The translations under genes and the position numbers were made by a program. The notes under the pieces were generated by a model that was not told the origin of the DNA, searched no databases, and worked only from the letters and a program-made list of their open reading frames with translations. A stretch of DNA of 64,000 bases, taken from assembly GCA_015200025.1 (NCBI GenBank), contig CP054186.1:2740001-2804000 (forward strand), read 5' to 3'. Positions 16,187 to 25,173 of this stretch are shown piece by piece. This DNA is from Phycisphaeraceae bacterium (GTDB lineage: Bacteria; Planctomycetota; Phycisphaerae; Phycisphaerales; UBA1924). Position 1 is the first letter of the stretch, and every line of letters begins with the position of its first letter.

Positions 16187-17485
16187 ATGAGCCAGCCCAT
16201 CACACGCAGACAAGTGCTCACCGCGACCGCGGGCGCCTTCGCCGCCGCCCCTCTGCTCGCGGCGATGCAGCCGCAGCACGAGGGCCATGTCCCATCCAAA
16301 CCCGTGCCTCCGTCAAGGCCGCCCGCATCCCATGCCGCCGCACCCGCCAACGGCACCCGCGGGTACCGCCCCGTGATCGCTCTCGACACGCCGACCCTGC
16401 CTTACGAGCTCGACAACGGCGTGAAGGTCTTCAGGCTCGTGGCCGAGCCGGTCCAGCGCGAGTTCGCGCCGGGGGTGGTGGTCAACTGCTGGGGATACAA
16501 CGGGCAATCGCCCGGCCCGATGATCGAGGCCGTCGAAGGCGACCGCGTCCGCATCCTCGTGACCAACAGACTGCCCAAGGGCATCCATACCACCGTGCAC
16601 TGGCACGGCATCCTGCTGCCCAACGGCATGGACGGGGTGGGCGGGCTGACGCAGAAGCACATCCGCGAGGGCCAGACGTTCCGGTACGAGTTCACGCTCC
16701 GTCAGCACGGCACGTACATGTACCACCCGCACTTCGACGAGATGTTCCAGATGGGCCTCGGGCTCATGGGCCTGTTCGTGGTGCACCCGCGCGAACCTTC
16801 GGTGCGCGCCGTCGACCGCGACTACGCGATCCTCCTCAACGAGTGGCTCGTGCGGCCCGGCTCGGCCACGCCCGACCCAACGGAAATGACCAACTTCAAC
16901 CTGTTCACGTTCAACGGGCGGATGTTCCCCGGCACCTCGCCGATGCTCGCGCGTCTGGGCGAGCGCGTCCGGATCCGCATCGGCAACCTGAGCACGACCA
17001 ACTCGCACCCGATCCACCTGCACGGGTTCTCGTTCAAGGTCACCGGCACCGACGGGGGCCCGATCCCCGAGGCGGGCCAGTGGCCGGAGGTCACGGTGAA
17101 CGTCCCGACCGGCTCGGCGCGCGACATCGAGTTCGTCGCCGACGCGGAGGGCGACTGGGCCTTCCACTGCCACAAGGTCCACCACCTGATGAACGGCATG
17201 GGGCACAACCTGCCGCAACTGCTCGGAGTCGATCAGGCCGGGCCCGCGGCCCGTCTTGCTCGCCGTATCCCGGGCTACATGCCCATGCCAGCGAGCATGA
17301 CCGGCATGATGGAGATGGGCCGCCCGCCGAACACGATCGGCAGCGCCACCGAAGGCCCCTTCGACGAGATCGACGCCGGCGGCATGTTCACGCTCGTCAA
17401 GGTGCGGGCCGCGTTGGAAGACGGGAAGGACCCCGGCTGGTACGCGCACCCGCCGGGCACCGTCGCCGAGCCTGTCGATGGCTGA
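16187..17485 (+). CDS. Tat-exported multicopper oxidase
   Basis: A 432-residue protein with a twin-arginine signal (TRRQVLTATAGAF). All copper-ligand motifs are present: HWHG near residue 138, YHPHFDE near 180, HPIHLHGF near 273, and FHCHKVHHLMNGM near 325 with the type 1 Cys between His residues. Members oxidise Cu(I) or phenolics with reduction of O2 to water, in the periplasm. A copper-protective oxidase is the likely role here. A Met-rich segment near residue 365-380 (MPMPASMTGMMEM) supports cuprous oxidase activity. Confidence 0.88.
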   Translation: MSQPITRRQVLTATAGAFAAAPLLAAMQPQHEGHVPSKPVPPSRPPASHAAAPANGTRGYRPVIALDTPTLPYELDNGVKVFRLVAEPVQREFAPGVVVNCWGYNGQSPGPMIEAVEGDRVRILVTNRLPKGIHTTVHWHGILLPNGMDGVGGLTQKHIREGQTFRYEFTLRQHGTYMYHPHFDEMFQMGLGLMGLFVVHPREPSVRAVDRDYAILLNEWLVRPGSATPDPTEMTNFNLFTFNGRMFPGTSPMLARLGERVRIRIGNLSTTNSHPIHLHGFSFKVTGTDGGPIPEAGQWPEVTVNVPTGSARDIEFVADAEGDWAFHCHKVHHLMNGMGHNLPQLLGVDQAGPAARLARRIPGYMPMPASMTGMMEMGRPPNTIGSATEGPFDEIDAGGMFTLVKVRAALEDGKDPGWYAHPPGTVAEPVDG

Positions 17486-17529
17486 GTTGCGCCCGGGCCA
17501 CTATCGCCCCGCCGAGAAAGGACCACGCC

Positions 17530-17784
17530 ATGTGCTGCGGACCCGGACACAAACACTTGTGGCTGATGCTGCTGGGCTGCCTCGGGCCCCTGCTCCTGAT
17601 CTTCGTGCTCCCGCTCGTCGGAGTGCGCGAGGGCTGGGTCATCCCGATCGCTCTGGCCGCGATGCTGGCCTGCCATCTCCTCACCGCCACGTTCTCGTGG
17701 CGCCGCGGCGGATCCGACCGCGACGCAACGCCGCCCACCGAGTCGGCCCGACGCGAAGGAGGGAGCGACCATGCACATCATTGA
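17530..17784 (+). CDS. Small membrane protein with Cys/His ends
   Basis: An 84-residue protein opening MCCGPGHKH, with two membrane helices (LWLMLLGCLGPLLLIFVLPLV and WVIPIALAAMLACHLL) and a tail ending in HAHH. Such small Cys/His-capped proteins are frequent in copper and mercury islands; the function is unknown. The ATG follows AAAGGA. It overlaps the next gene by 14 bases. Confidence 0.65.
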   Translation: MCCGPGHKHLWLMLLGCLGPLLLIFVLPLVGVREGWVIPIALAAMLACHLLTATFSWRRGGSDRDATPPTESARREGGSDHAHH

Positions 17785-18103
17785 TCCGCGTCGCTTGGGC
17801 TTCGCGCTGGGCGCGACGCTCGCCGTGCTCCACCTTGGCTGCGCCGTCGTCATGGCTCTCGTGCCCAAGGACGCCGCGCTGCACTTCGCCAACGCGCTCG
17901 TCCACGGCCTCGACTTCGGCCCCGTTCTGACGTGGGACAAGACGTGGACGCAGACCGCCACGGGAGCCTTCTGCGTCTTCGTCCTCGGATGGTTGCTCGG
18001 GGCGACGATCGCCGCGATCTACAACCTGACCGGGCCGCCCCGGCCCACGGCCACGCCCCGCGGCACCGCGCACCCGTCCGGCGGCGAATCTGAGAAGCCC
18101 TGA
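17771..18103 (+). CDS. DUF5676-like membrane protein
   Basis: A 110-residue protein with two membrane helices (LGFALGATLAVLHLGCAVVMAL and GAFCVFVLGWLLGATIAAIYNL) flanking a segment with HFANALVHGLDFGPV. This matches the small DUF5676 membrane family as I remember it, commonly found beside copper genes. It overlaps the preceding gene by 14 bases in another frame. Confidence 0.68.
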   Translation: MHIIDPRRLGFALGATLAVLHLGCAVVMALVPKDAALHFANALVHGLDFGPVLTWDKTWTQTATGAFCVFVLGWLLGATIAAIYNLTGPPRPTATPRGTAHPSGGESEKP

Positions 18104-18235
18104 ACCCCGCCGGCGCCGAGGATCGCTCAGCGACCGCATTCGATCGTTCCCCGAGGCCTGGCGGGGTGTTGTCCGGGCCGCTGCAAGAACCGTCCGCCGT
18201 CGACGACCGTCGCGGGGACAGACAAGGAGTCGATC

Positions 18236-18577
18236 ATGTCCGCTCATTCCGTCTGCGCCGAGACCTGCCATCAGTGCATGGACGCGTGCCTGGCCCTCAT
18301 CCCGCACTGCCTGGCCCACTGCGTCAAGACCGGCCAGCCCGCCGACCCGGCGCACATCGGCACGCTGATGGACTGCGCCGAGATCTGCGCGTCGGCGCAC
18401 AGCTTCCTGCACCGCGGCTCCCCGCAGCACGCCGCGGTCTGCGCCGCGTGCGCCACGGTGTGCGACGCCTGCGCCGCGTGCTGCGCCGAACTTGGGCTCG
18501 AGGACGCACCGACCAAGGCCTGCGCCGCCGCGTGCAAGGCGTGCGCCGACTCGTGCCGGAAGATGGCCAGGCACTGA
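18236..18577 (+). CDS. Four-helix bundle copper-binding protein (DUF326 family), second copy
   Basis: A 113-residue protein with 18 Cys in helical CxxC/CxxxC spacing (CAETCHQCMDAC, CAEICASAHSF, CAACATVCDACAACC, CAAACKACADSC). It has no signal peptide and is predicted to store Cu(I) in the cytosol. The ATG follows ACAAGGAG. Like the first copy, its 3' spacer holds palindromes and a 21-bp phased array. Confidence 0.88.
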   Translation: MSAHSVCAETCHQCMDACLALIPHCLAHCVKTGQPADPAHIGTLMDCAEICASAHSFLHRGSPQHAAVCAACATVCDACAACCAELGLEDAPTKACAAACKACADSCRKMARH

Positions 18578-18680
18578 ACCAACGCGGCTCGTCCGGCGGA
18601 AGCCGGTCGGGCCGATTGCCCCGTCCCAGGAGCCGGGCCGAGGCGTTCCGGCGGCCGGGATTCGGTCCCCGCGGGGAGAT

Positions 18681-18726
18681 GGCGCGATCGCGCGATCGCG
18701 CCTTGCGGGGGGACGATCGTCCCCCC
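18681..18726. repeat. Two perfect palindromes 3' of the DUF326 gene
   Basis: Bases 18681-18702 form a perfect 22-bp palindrome made of alternating GCGATCGC units. Bases 18707-18726 form a perfect 20-bp palindrome, a G6 run, ACGATCGT and a C6 run. The second contains the first unit of the phased array. Either may act in termination for the DUF326 transcript. Confidence 0.7.
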
Positions 18727-18890
18727 GGCCCGGACGACCGAACGCGTCGCTCGCACGCCCGTCCATGCCGCACGCACACCCGTGCGATCCGCATGGAAGC
18801 CCGCACGAGCCGGCCGGACGCTCGTCCCGTCGCCTCGCGCCCCCGTCCCGCCCATCGGGACGGTCGTCCGACCGACCTGGACGGGAATCC
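18713..18890. repeat. Second degenerate array with exact 21-bp phase
   Basis: Cores resembling ACGCCCGTCC start at 18713, 18734, 18755, 18776, 18797, 18818, 18839, 18860 and 18881, nine units with 21-bp steps. Several keep the ACG-NN-CGT dyad (18713, 18755, 18818, 18860). An 8-bp-stem hairpin lies at 18843-18863. The spacer from 18578 to 19021 holds nothing else apart from the CsoR-type operator. Confidence 0.8.
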
Positions 18891-18982
18891 TGAGAGTCCG
18901 CGCGGACGCGGCGGACACACACGCCTTACCTCCGCCTGCCCGGGGCAAAGCCACGTCGAACTTCGCGGCCATGGTGGACGCA

Positions 18983-19002
18983 GATACCCCTGGGGAGTAT
19001 AC
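18983..19002 (+). promoter_or_regulatory. CsoR-type copper operator
   Basis: The sequence GATACCCCTGGGGAGTATAC has the CsoR signature: a TACCCC half-site and a GGGG-GTAT half-site around a central CTGG. It stands 20 bases before the HMA protein gene, and a CsoR gene follows that. Copper-bound CsoR would release this site and allow transcription of the chaperone, the repressor and possibly copA. Confidence 0.72.
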
Positions 19003-19021
19003 TTCGACAAAGGAGTTTCTC

Positions 19022-19339
19022 ATGGACACGACGGCACGGACGAACACGGCCACGACGCTCTCTATCGACGGGATGAGTTGCGGGCAATGCGTGCAGACCG
19101 TTACCAAGGCCCTGGCCGCCGTGCCGGGCGTGGGCGTCCGGTCGGTCGCGGTGGGCCGTGCCGAAATCACCGCGCCCGACGGTCCCACCGTGTCCCGGGC
19201 CGTGAACGCCCTTGGCGAGGCCGGTTACACGGCCCGAGCGAGCGCGGAGTCGGCGGAAGCCGGTGCTGGACGGGCTCCCGCCGCGGCGTGCTGCGTCGGT
19301 GGAAACAAGAACGCCGCGCACGGCCCTTCTCGCGGCTGA
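19022..19339 (+). CDS. Heavy-metal-associated (HMA) copper chaperone with Cys tail
   Basis: A 105-residue protein. The ferredoxin-like HMA domain has GMSCGQC (Cys20 and Cys23), the Cu(I) site of CopZ-type proteins. Beyond the usual 70 residues is a tail with AACCVGGNKNAAH, a possible second metal site. The ATG follows AAAGGAG. It probably delivers copper to CopA at 21407 or to CsoR. The tail and the two-gene arrangement with CsoR suggest autoregulation. Confidence 0.85.
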   Translation: MDTTARTNTATTLSIDGMSCGQCVQTVTKALAAVPGVGVRSVAVGRAEITAPDGPTVSRAVNALGEAGYTARASAESAEAGAGRAPAAACCVGGNKNAAHGPSRG

Positions 19340-19390
19340 AGTCGGGAAGCGGGGCGGCATTCGGTGCCGACAACAAAGGGACACTCACGC

Positions 19391-19846
19391 ATGAAAAAGC
19401 AGAGCGAGACGAGCAGCGCACGGGCGGGCGACGCAAAGAGCGCCCCAGTCGTGAGCGGCGCGGGGCGAGCATCTCCTGAAGGCGCACGAGCCGCGGCGTG
19501 CTGCGGGTGCGGCGCGGCGGCTGGGCTGGAGGCCGCGCGCGATGGCGTCGGGCCTGGCGCGCACGCAGCGGGCGTGGACCACGACCTCAAGGCGGCGAAC
19601 CTGAAACACCTCAAGCGGATTGAGGGGCAGGTGCGTGGAATCGCCGCGATGATCGACGAAAACCGCTACTGCGCGGACATCATCCAGCAGTGCGCGGCGG
19701 TGCAAGAGTCGCTGCGCTCGGTCGCCAAGAACCTGCTCCGCAACCACCTGTCGCACTGCGCGAACCACGCCATGCACGGCGACGAGGCCCAGCAGGCGGC
19801 GATGGTGGACGAACTGATCGCGCTGGTCGGCAAGATCGCCCGGTGA
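19391..19846 (+). CDS. CsoR/RcnR-family metal-sensing repressor
   Basis: A 151-residue protein. The C-terminal 85 residues are the all-helical DUF156 fold, LKRIEGQVRGIAAMIDENRYCADIIQQ, with the Cys-His-Cys copper ligands (NRYC, NHLSHC). The N-terminal 60 residues are low-complexity and include AACCGCGAAAG, like the Cys tail of the HMA protein. Such an extension is unusual for CsoR and may add a metal site. ATG 19391 is preferred to the GTG at 19364. The likely target is the operator at 18983. Confidence 0.85.
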   Translation: MKKQSETSSARAGDAKSAPVVSGAGRASPEGARAAACCGCGAAAGLEAARDGVGPGAHAAGVDHDLKAANLKHLKRIEGQVRGIAAMIDENRYCADIIQQCAAVQESLRSVAKNLLRNHLSHCANHAMHGDEAQQAAMVDELIALVGKIAR

Positions 19847-19879
19847 CCCCGCTCGGATGCGCCAAGGAGCATTGACGGC

Positions 19880-21169
19880 ATGTACGACGCGCTCGCCCAA
19901 CTGATTGCCCGTTGGAAGGACGACCCCGGCGGGGCGTACCGCTCGTGGTTCCTGTGGGACCAGCGGATCAAGAACTTTCGTTCGATCCGGGTGGGGATCG
20001 CCGAGGTCGTGCGAGAGATCGACGCGGGGACGTTCGGCAACGTCTACAAGGGTTCGTCGCTGGAAACCGTCGTGCATTCGATCGCGGAGCAGCGACAGAT
20101 CTTCAAGGGGGCAGACCACGCGTTCCTGTGGAAGCCCAAGCTTCGCATCCCGGACATCTACGAGAGCGCGGAGAATCAGAGGGCCTTCGGACGGTTCCTG
20201 CACACGTGCTCGTGCTGCGACACCGAGGACGCGGTCGTGCGGGCCGTCCGAACGCTCGCCGATCGGAACATCAAAGGCCTGGGTCCCGCCGCGGCCAACA
20301 TGCTCTACTTCCTGCACCCCACGCTGGTACCACCCTTCAACACGGCCATCGTCAAGGGGTACAACGCGGTGACCGGCTCGAAGGTCAAGCTCGGATCGTG
20401 GGAGCAGTACCTCGCCATGCGCGCCGGCGTGATGCGGATCAACGCCGAGCACCGTGCGCTGCTGAGCAACGATCTCGGAGCAGTCGCGGGCTTGTTGTTC
20501 GATGTGGGTCTCGGACGCTACCAAGCCCCGCCGCGCAGCGGCGACACCGATGCGATCGCCGCGTGGGAGGCGGACCTCAGGAACGTCCGCGACGAGTCCG
20601 CGGCCGCCGTGAAAGCACAGAAGATCGCCGAGCAGGAGGACCGGTCGCACGCCCAGGTGCAGGGCTGGCTCCGCGACCTGGGCCGCTCGCTCGGCTTTGA
20701 CGTGTGGGTCGCGGCGAACGACCGCAACCGGCCGCTGGAGGGCGGGCGGCTGTGCGACGGGTGCATCGATGCCCTCCCGCCGGCGCTGGAGCAGTCCACC
20801 GGCGTGGAGGCCGTTCGACTGATCGACGTGCTCTGGCTCGAACGAGGCGAGTTCGGCGGCGCATCCCCCGGCCGTGTCGCCGCGGCCTTCGAGGTCGAGC
20901 ACACCACGAGCATCTACTCAGGCATCGTGCGGATGCTCGACCTCGCGTTGGGTGTGCCCGATCACGCGGGAGTGCGACTGTTTCTTGTCGCGCCCGACGC
21001 GAGGGAAGACGATGTGCGGCAGCAACTGGCCCGGCCCGCGTTCCGACGCGTCGCCGATTTCGCCGTGCGCTTCCTGCCCTACGGCGAACTGGATAAACAC
21101 CGCGAGACAATGGCCCGGTTCGGGACAGGGCTGAAGGCTGTGGAAGCCGTGAGCCGAGTGCTGGTGTAA
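19880..21169 (+). CDS. Uncharacterised protein, possibly restriction-endonuclease-like
   Basis: A 429-residue soluble protein with no close match that I recognise. Residues 1-200 are helical and contain a helix-hairpin-like segment (ADRNIKGLGPAAANMLYFLHPTLVPPFNT). The C-terminal third has VAAAFEVEHTTSIYSGIVRMLDLAL followed by VRLFLVAPD, a pattern seen in PD-(D/E)xK-type nuclease folds, although the usual lysine is not evident. It starts 33 bases after csoR with AAGGAG. It has no evident link to copper and may be an inserted gene. Confidence 0.55.
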   Translation: MYDALAQLIARWKDDPGGAYRSWFLWDQRIKNFRSIRVGIAEVVREIDAGTFGNVYKGSSLETVVHSIAEQRQIFKGADHAFLWKPKLRIPDIYESAENQRAFGRFLHTCSCCDTEDAVVRAVRTLADRNIKGLGPAAANMLYFLHPTLVPPFNTAIVKGYNAVTGSKVKLGSWEQYLAMRAGVMRINAEHRALLSNDLGAVAGLLFDVGLGRYQAPPRSGDTDAIAAWEADLRNVRDESAAAVKAQKIAEQEDRSHAQVQGWLRDLGRSLGFDVWVAANDRNRPLEGGRLCDGCIDALPPALEQSTGVEAVRLIDVLWLERGEFGGASPGRVAAAFEVEHTTSIYSGIVRMLDLALGVPDHAGVRLFLVAPDAREDDVRQQLARPAFRRVADFAVRFLPYGELDKHRETMARFGTGLKAVEAVSRVLV

Positions 21170-21193
21170 TGAAATGGGAACGCGAGGTGAATC

Positions 21194-21382
21194 ATGAGTT
21201 GCAACTGCGGATGCCATGACGACAATGCTCCGGCGACGGGATGGCGAAAGTTCATGCCCTTGATCCTGGGTGCGGTGGTGGTCGGAGCGATCATCGCCGG
21301 GGCGGTGCTCAAGAAGGACGACGCAACCAAGCCCTCTTCGCGCTCACCGACAGAGCGAACAACGGCGGCGACCAAGCCCTGA
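21194..21382 (+). CDS. Small Cys/His-headed membrane protein
   Basis: A 62-residue protein starting MSCNCGCHDD, a compact metal-binding head, then one membrane helix (FMPLILGAVVVGAIIAGAVL) and a charged Ser/Thr tail. It lies 24 bases upstream of copA. Presumably a membrane-attached copper-binding accessory; no family is recognised. Confidence 0.6.
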   Translation: MSCNCGCHDDNAPATGWRKFMPLILGAVVVGAIIAGAVLKKDDATKPSSRSPTERTTAATKP

Positions 21383-21406
21383 GATCGGCTCGATGTACAA
21401 AGGACG

Positions 21407-23881
21407 ATGATGACGAACGCCAACGAAGATCCGCATGGCGGCGAGGCCGCACCGACGGAGACGACTGCCAAAGCGACTATCGAGCGGGCCGATCTGCCGA
21501 TCGAAGGGATGACGTGCGCTTCGTGCGCGAGCCGGATCGAGAAGCGTCTGGGCAAGCAGCCGGGCGTTGAGTCGGCGAGCGTGAACTTCGCTACCAAGGT
21601 GGCGACGGTGAGGTACGACCCGGCGGCGACCGGTCCGGAGCAACTCGCCAAGGCGGTGGACGGCATCGGCTACAAGGCCGTCGTGTCGCCGGTGAAGCAG
21701 GGGGCGACGAATCCTCCGCAGGGACACGCGGGCCACGATCACGCCGCGATGCTCGCAGCGCAGACGGCGGGGGAACACGCCGGGCACGCGATGAACGGCG
21801 GCCCTAGGGGCGAGGACCACTCGGCCCACTTGAACGTCGGAGAGGCAGAGGCCCGACGGCTGCTGATCAAGACGACCGTCGGGGCCGTGCTATCGCTGCC
21901 GGTGCTCGTCATCGCGATGTCGCACGGCAAGATCGACGCCTTCAACGTCCCCTGGACCAACTGGCTCCAACTCGCGCTCACGACGCCGGTCATGTTCTGG
22001 TGCGGTTGGCAGTTCTTCCGCTCCGCGTGGAAGGGCTTGCGGCACTTCAGCGCCAACATGGACACGCTGGTGGCGATGGGCACGGGCGCGGCGTACCTCT
22101 ACTCGCTCGCGGCGACGATCTGGCCGGGGTTCTTCGCTGGAGTGAGCGGAGCCGCGGCTCATGCCGCACACGCCGAAGGCAACATGGGCGGCATGGTCAT
22201 GGTGCCCGTGTACTACGAGGCCGCCGCGGTCATCATCGTCCTGATCCTGTTGGGCAAGTACTTCGAGGCCCGGGCCACGGGGCGGACGAGTGCGGCCATC
22301 AAGCGTCTCATTGGCATGCAGGCTCGGACAGCTCGTGTCGTGCGCAACGGCACCGAGCAGGACGTGCCAATCGAATCTGTCGTCGTTGGTGATCGCGTGT
22401 TGGTGCGTCCCGGCGAGAAGATCCCCGTGGATGGACGTGTTGAGAGCGGCCAGTCCGCCGTGGACGAGTCGATGCTCACCGGCGAGAGCGTGCCGGTCGA
22501 GAAGACGGCCGGCGACAGCGTTTTCGGCGCGACGATGAACACGACCGGCGCGCTGCGGCTGGTGGCGACCAGGGTCGGAGCTGACTCGGCTCTTCAGCAG
22601 ATCGTGCGGCTTGTCCAGGAGGCCCAGGGCAGTAAGGCCCCGATTGCCCGCCTGGCCGACAAGATCAGCGGCGTGTTCGTTCCCATCGTGATCGCGATCG
22701 CCCTCGTAACGTTCGTGGTCTGGTGGTTCGCTTCGCCGGCGGAATCGCGCCTCAGCATGGCGCTGGTCACGGCCGTCTCCGTGCTCATCATCGCGTGCCC
22801 GTGCGCCCTGGGGCTGGCAACGCCGACGGCGATCATGGTCGGCACGGGGCGCGGCGCGGAAAAGGGTATTCTCATCAAGGGCGGCGAGGCGCTGGAGACC
22901 GCCCACAAGCTCACCGCCATCGTGCTCGACAAGACGGGCACCATCACGCACGGCAAGCCCGCCGTGACGGACATCATCACGGCACCCGTGGGTGTGCAGG
23001 AGACGCTCGATGAACGCGAGTTGCTGCGGTTGGCCGCTTCAGCGGAGCAGCACAGCGAGCACCCGCTCGCCGCCGCGATCGTCCGTGAGGCCTTGGCACG
23101 CGGACTGTCGCTCACTGAACCGATCGACTTTCAGGCCGTGGTCGGGAACGGCGTCGAGGCCCAGGTAGACGGGCACGCGGTGCTAGTCGGCAAAGCGGCG
23201 TTGCTGGCTCAGCGCAGTATCCAGTCCGCGATGGGGGAGAACGCCGCGGGTCTGGCGGCGCTGGGGCGCACGCCCATGTACGTTGCCGTCGACGGCCGCG
23301 AAGCGGGAATTATTGCGGTCGCCGACACGGTGCGACCCGAATCGAAGGAGGCCATCGCCACGATGCATGAGCTGGGTCTCCGCGTGGTCATGATGACCGG
23401 CGACAACAAGCGAACGGCCGACGCCGTCGCCTCGCAAGTTGGCGTCGATGTCGTTTTCGCTGATGTACTGCCAAAGGACAAGGCGGACAAGGTCAGGGCC
23501 CTTCAGGTCGAGGGGCACGTCGTGGGCATGGTCGGCGACGGCATCAACGATGCACCCGCGCTCGCTCAGGCCGATGTCGGCCTGGCCGTCGGGACCGGCA
23601 CCGATGTGGCGATGGAGTCTGCTGACATCACGCTCATGCGCGGCGATCTGCGGGCCGTGCCCCAGGCGATCGCCCTTTCGCACGACACCATGCGGACGAT
23701 CAAGCAGAACCTGTTCTGGGCGTTCATCTACAACATCGTGGGAATCCCCATCGCGGCGGGCGTGCTTTTCCCGTTCACGGGCTGGTTGCTCTCGCCGATT
23801 CTCGCGAGCGCCGCGATGGCGTTCAGCAGCGTAAGCGTGGTGCTCAACAGCCTGAGGTTGAGGGCTCGATCAGCGACGTGA
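21407..23881 (+). CDS. copA: Copper-exporting P1B-type ATPase
   Basis: An 824-residue pump. One N-terminal HMA domain (GMTCASC) is followed by a His-rich insert ([10 protein letters not shown] and GEDHSAH), eight membrane helices, the CPC membrane metal site near residue 464, the phosphorylation motif DKTGT with Asp508, the HP motif SEHPLAAA, and GDGINDAP. It transports Cu(I) out of the cytosol at the expense of ATP. Start is ATG 21407 or the next codon. The CsoR-type operator upstream of the HMA gene may also serve it. Its 3' end overlaps the convergent prophage sugar transferase gene by 12 bases. Confidence 0.93.
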   Translation: MMTNANEDPHGGEAAPTETTAKATIERADLPIEGMTCASCASRIEKRLGKQPGVESASVNFATKVATVRYDPAATGPEQLAKAVDGIGYKAVVSPVKQGATNPPQGHAGHDHAAMLAAQTAGEHAGHAMNGGPRGEDHSAHLNVGEAEARRLLIKTTVGAVLSLPVLVIAMSHGKIDAFNVPWTNWLQLALTTPVMFWCGWQFFRSAWKGLRHFSANMDTLVAMGTGAAYLYSLAATIWPGFFAGVSGAAAHAAHAEGNMGGMVMVPVYYEAAAVIIVLILLGKYFEARATGRTSAAIKRLIGMQARTARVVRNGTEQDVPIESVVVGDRVLVRPGEKIPVDGRVESGQSAVDESMLTGESVPVEKTAGDSVFGATMNTTGALRLVATRVGADSALQQIVRLVQEAQGSKAPIARLADKISGVFVPIVIAIALVTFVVWWFASPAESRLSMALVTAVSVLIIACPCALGLATPTAIMVGTGRGAEKGILIKGGEALETAHKLTAIVLDKTGTITHGKPAVTDIITAPVGVQETLDERELLRLAASAEQHSEHPLAAAIVREALARGLSLTEPIDFQAVVGNGVEAQVDGHAVLVGKAALLAQRSIQSAMGENAAGLAALGRTPMYVAVDGREAGIIAVADTVRPESKEAIATMHELGLRVVMMTGDNKRTADAVASQVGVDVVFADVLPKDKADKVRALQVEGHVVGMVGDGINDAPALAQADVGLAVGTGTDVAMESADITLMRGDLRAVPQAIALSHDTMRTIKQNLFWAFIYNIVGIPIAAGVLFPFTGWLLSPILASAAMAFSSVSVVLNSLRLRARSAT

Positions 23882-24547
23882 TTCGTTCGCGTGCCACATT
23901 CTTGAGTAGCGTTGCCGATTCTCTTCCACCCACGTCCCCGCGAAGAGATGCGCCGCCTTCAAGAACACGGGCGCGTCCGGGTTGGACTTCGACTCTCCGA
24001 CCGTCGGGTGGAAGTAGGCCGGCGGATACAGCGCCACGTCGTCGTACTGCGTGACCACCCGGGCGATCAGGCCCGGCCCCGCCTGATCACCGACATACCG
24101 GCGCTCGAAGAACGACTCTTCGACCATCGCCACCGCGTGCCACATCGCCGGGTGGTTGGGCGGGAATCCCATCGCGGCGTTGGTCACGATGTCGAGTTGC
24201 TCGCACGCGGCCCACGCGACGACCTCGGGCGGGCACATCTCATCCAGCGGCCGTACCGGCTTCACGTCGGTGTCGAGGTAGACCCCTCCGAACCGGGCCA
24301 AGATCTCCAGCCGCAGGATATCCGAGCGCATCACGCAGCCGGGCGTGCCGCCGACGTTGCCGCAGGCGTCCCAGGCGTTGCGGTTGAGGATCGGCGGCAG
24401 GTTGTCGTCGGTCCACAGCCGCATCTCCCAGTGCGGGTTCATCTCGGCGACGCGGCGACGCCAGCGACGCTGGTTGAGCGGCATCTCGCCCTTGCCCAGC
24501 CAGATCTGGTGCAGGACACGCGGGATTGAGGTGGTGCGTGCAGGCAT
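23870..24547 (-). CDS. DxD-type sugar transferase (Gly_transf_sug), prophage copy 1
   Basis: A 225-residue glycosyltransferase of the OCH1/TcdA-like type: [16 protein letters not shown] at the N-terminus, then [21 protein letters not shown], in which DTD is the metal/nucleotide-sugar site. It overlaps copA at its 3' end and follows the next gene by two bases. It has a close paralog at 55319 and a more distant one immediately upstream. The phage module context suggests sugar decoration of a virion or host component. Confidence 0.8.
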   Translation of the reverse strand: MPARTTSIPRVLHQIWLGKGEMPLNQRRWRRRVAEMNPHWEMRLWTDDNLPPILNRNAWDACGNVGGTPGCVMRSDILRLEILARFGGVYLDTDVKPVRPLDEMCPPEVVAWAACEQLDIVTNAAMGFPPNHPAMWHAVAMVEESFFERRYVGDQAGPGLIARVVTQYDDVALYPPAYFHPTVGESKSNPDAPVFLKAAHLFAGTWVEENRQRYSRMWHANESRR

Positions 24548-24549
24548 GC

Positions 24550-25173
24550 TCACGCCACCACCTCCGCGGGCTTGGCCTGCACGAACGCGAACGCGCCGCC
24601 GTGGGCCGTGGCGGCTTCTTCGCCCTGCTCGAAGATCGCCCAGTGGAAGGGCACCACGTCGCGGAAGTGACCGTGGTCGCGGACGACGCGGGTGAGGAAC
24701 CCCGGCCCGCTCTGGTCCCACACGCCGCGATAGACCAGCACCGAGTGCGGCAGGTCGCGGATGGCGTGCCAGAGCATCGGATGGTTCCGCGTAGCGCCGA
24801 GCACCGACGGCGAGAGCATGTGCGGCCTGCTCGCACCGTGGCTGGCGATGGTCGAGCAGAACGCGCCGACCCCGGCGACGAGTTCATCGAGCGGGCGCAG
24901 CGGCAGGCGATCGGGATCGACAAACACTCCGCCCTCGCGGGCCAGCACTTCGTAGCGGAGCAGATTCAGCCGTGCCGCCGAGGCTGCGGGCTCGCTGAGC
25001 CCAAAGGTCTGCTGCCACTGGTCGTAGTTCAGGATCGGCGGCTTGGTGTCCAGCGTGAGCGTCACCACGTCCCACTCGGGATGCATGGTCTGCCACGCGT
25101 GCCGCCAGGCCGTGAGCCGCTGCTTGTCGGGAGTCTCGCTGAGGTCCGCCGTGTAGATGACCTTCGGAATCAC
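24550..25173 (-). CDS. Second DxD-type sugar transferase, prophage copy 1
   Basis: A 207-residue protein starting at GTG with GGAGG well placed, its start overlapping the Hint gene stop (GTGA). It begins with IPKVIYTADLSE and has LNLLRYEVLAREGGVFVDPDRLPLRPLDEL, with DPD in place of DTD. It is homologous to the 55987 gene in the second module. Substrates cannot be told. Confidence 0.75.
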   Translation of the reverse strand: MIPKVIYTADLSETPDKQRLTAWRHAWQTMHPEWDVVTLTLDTKPPILNYDQWQQTFGLSEPAASAARLNLLRYEVLAREGGVFVDPDRLPLRPLDELVAGVGAFCSTIASHGASRPHMLSPSVLGATRNHPMLWHAIRDLPHSVLVYRGVWDQSGPGFLTRVVRDHGHFRDVVPFHWAIFEQGEEAATAHGGAFAFVQAKPAEVVA

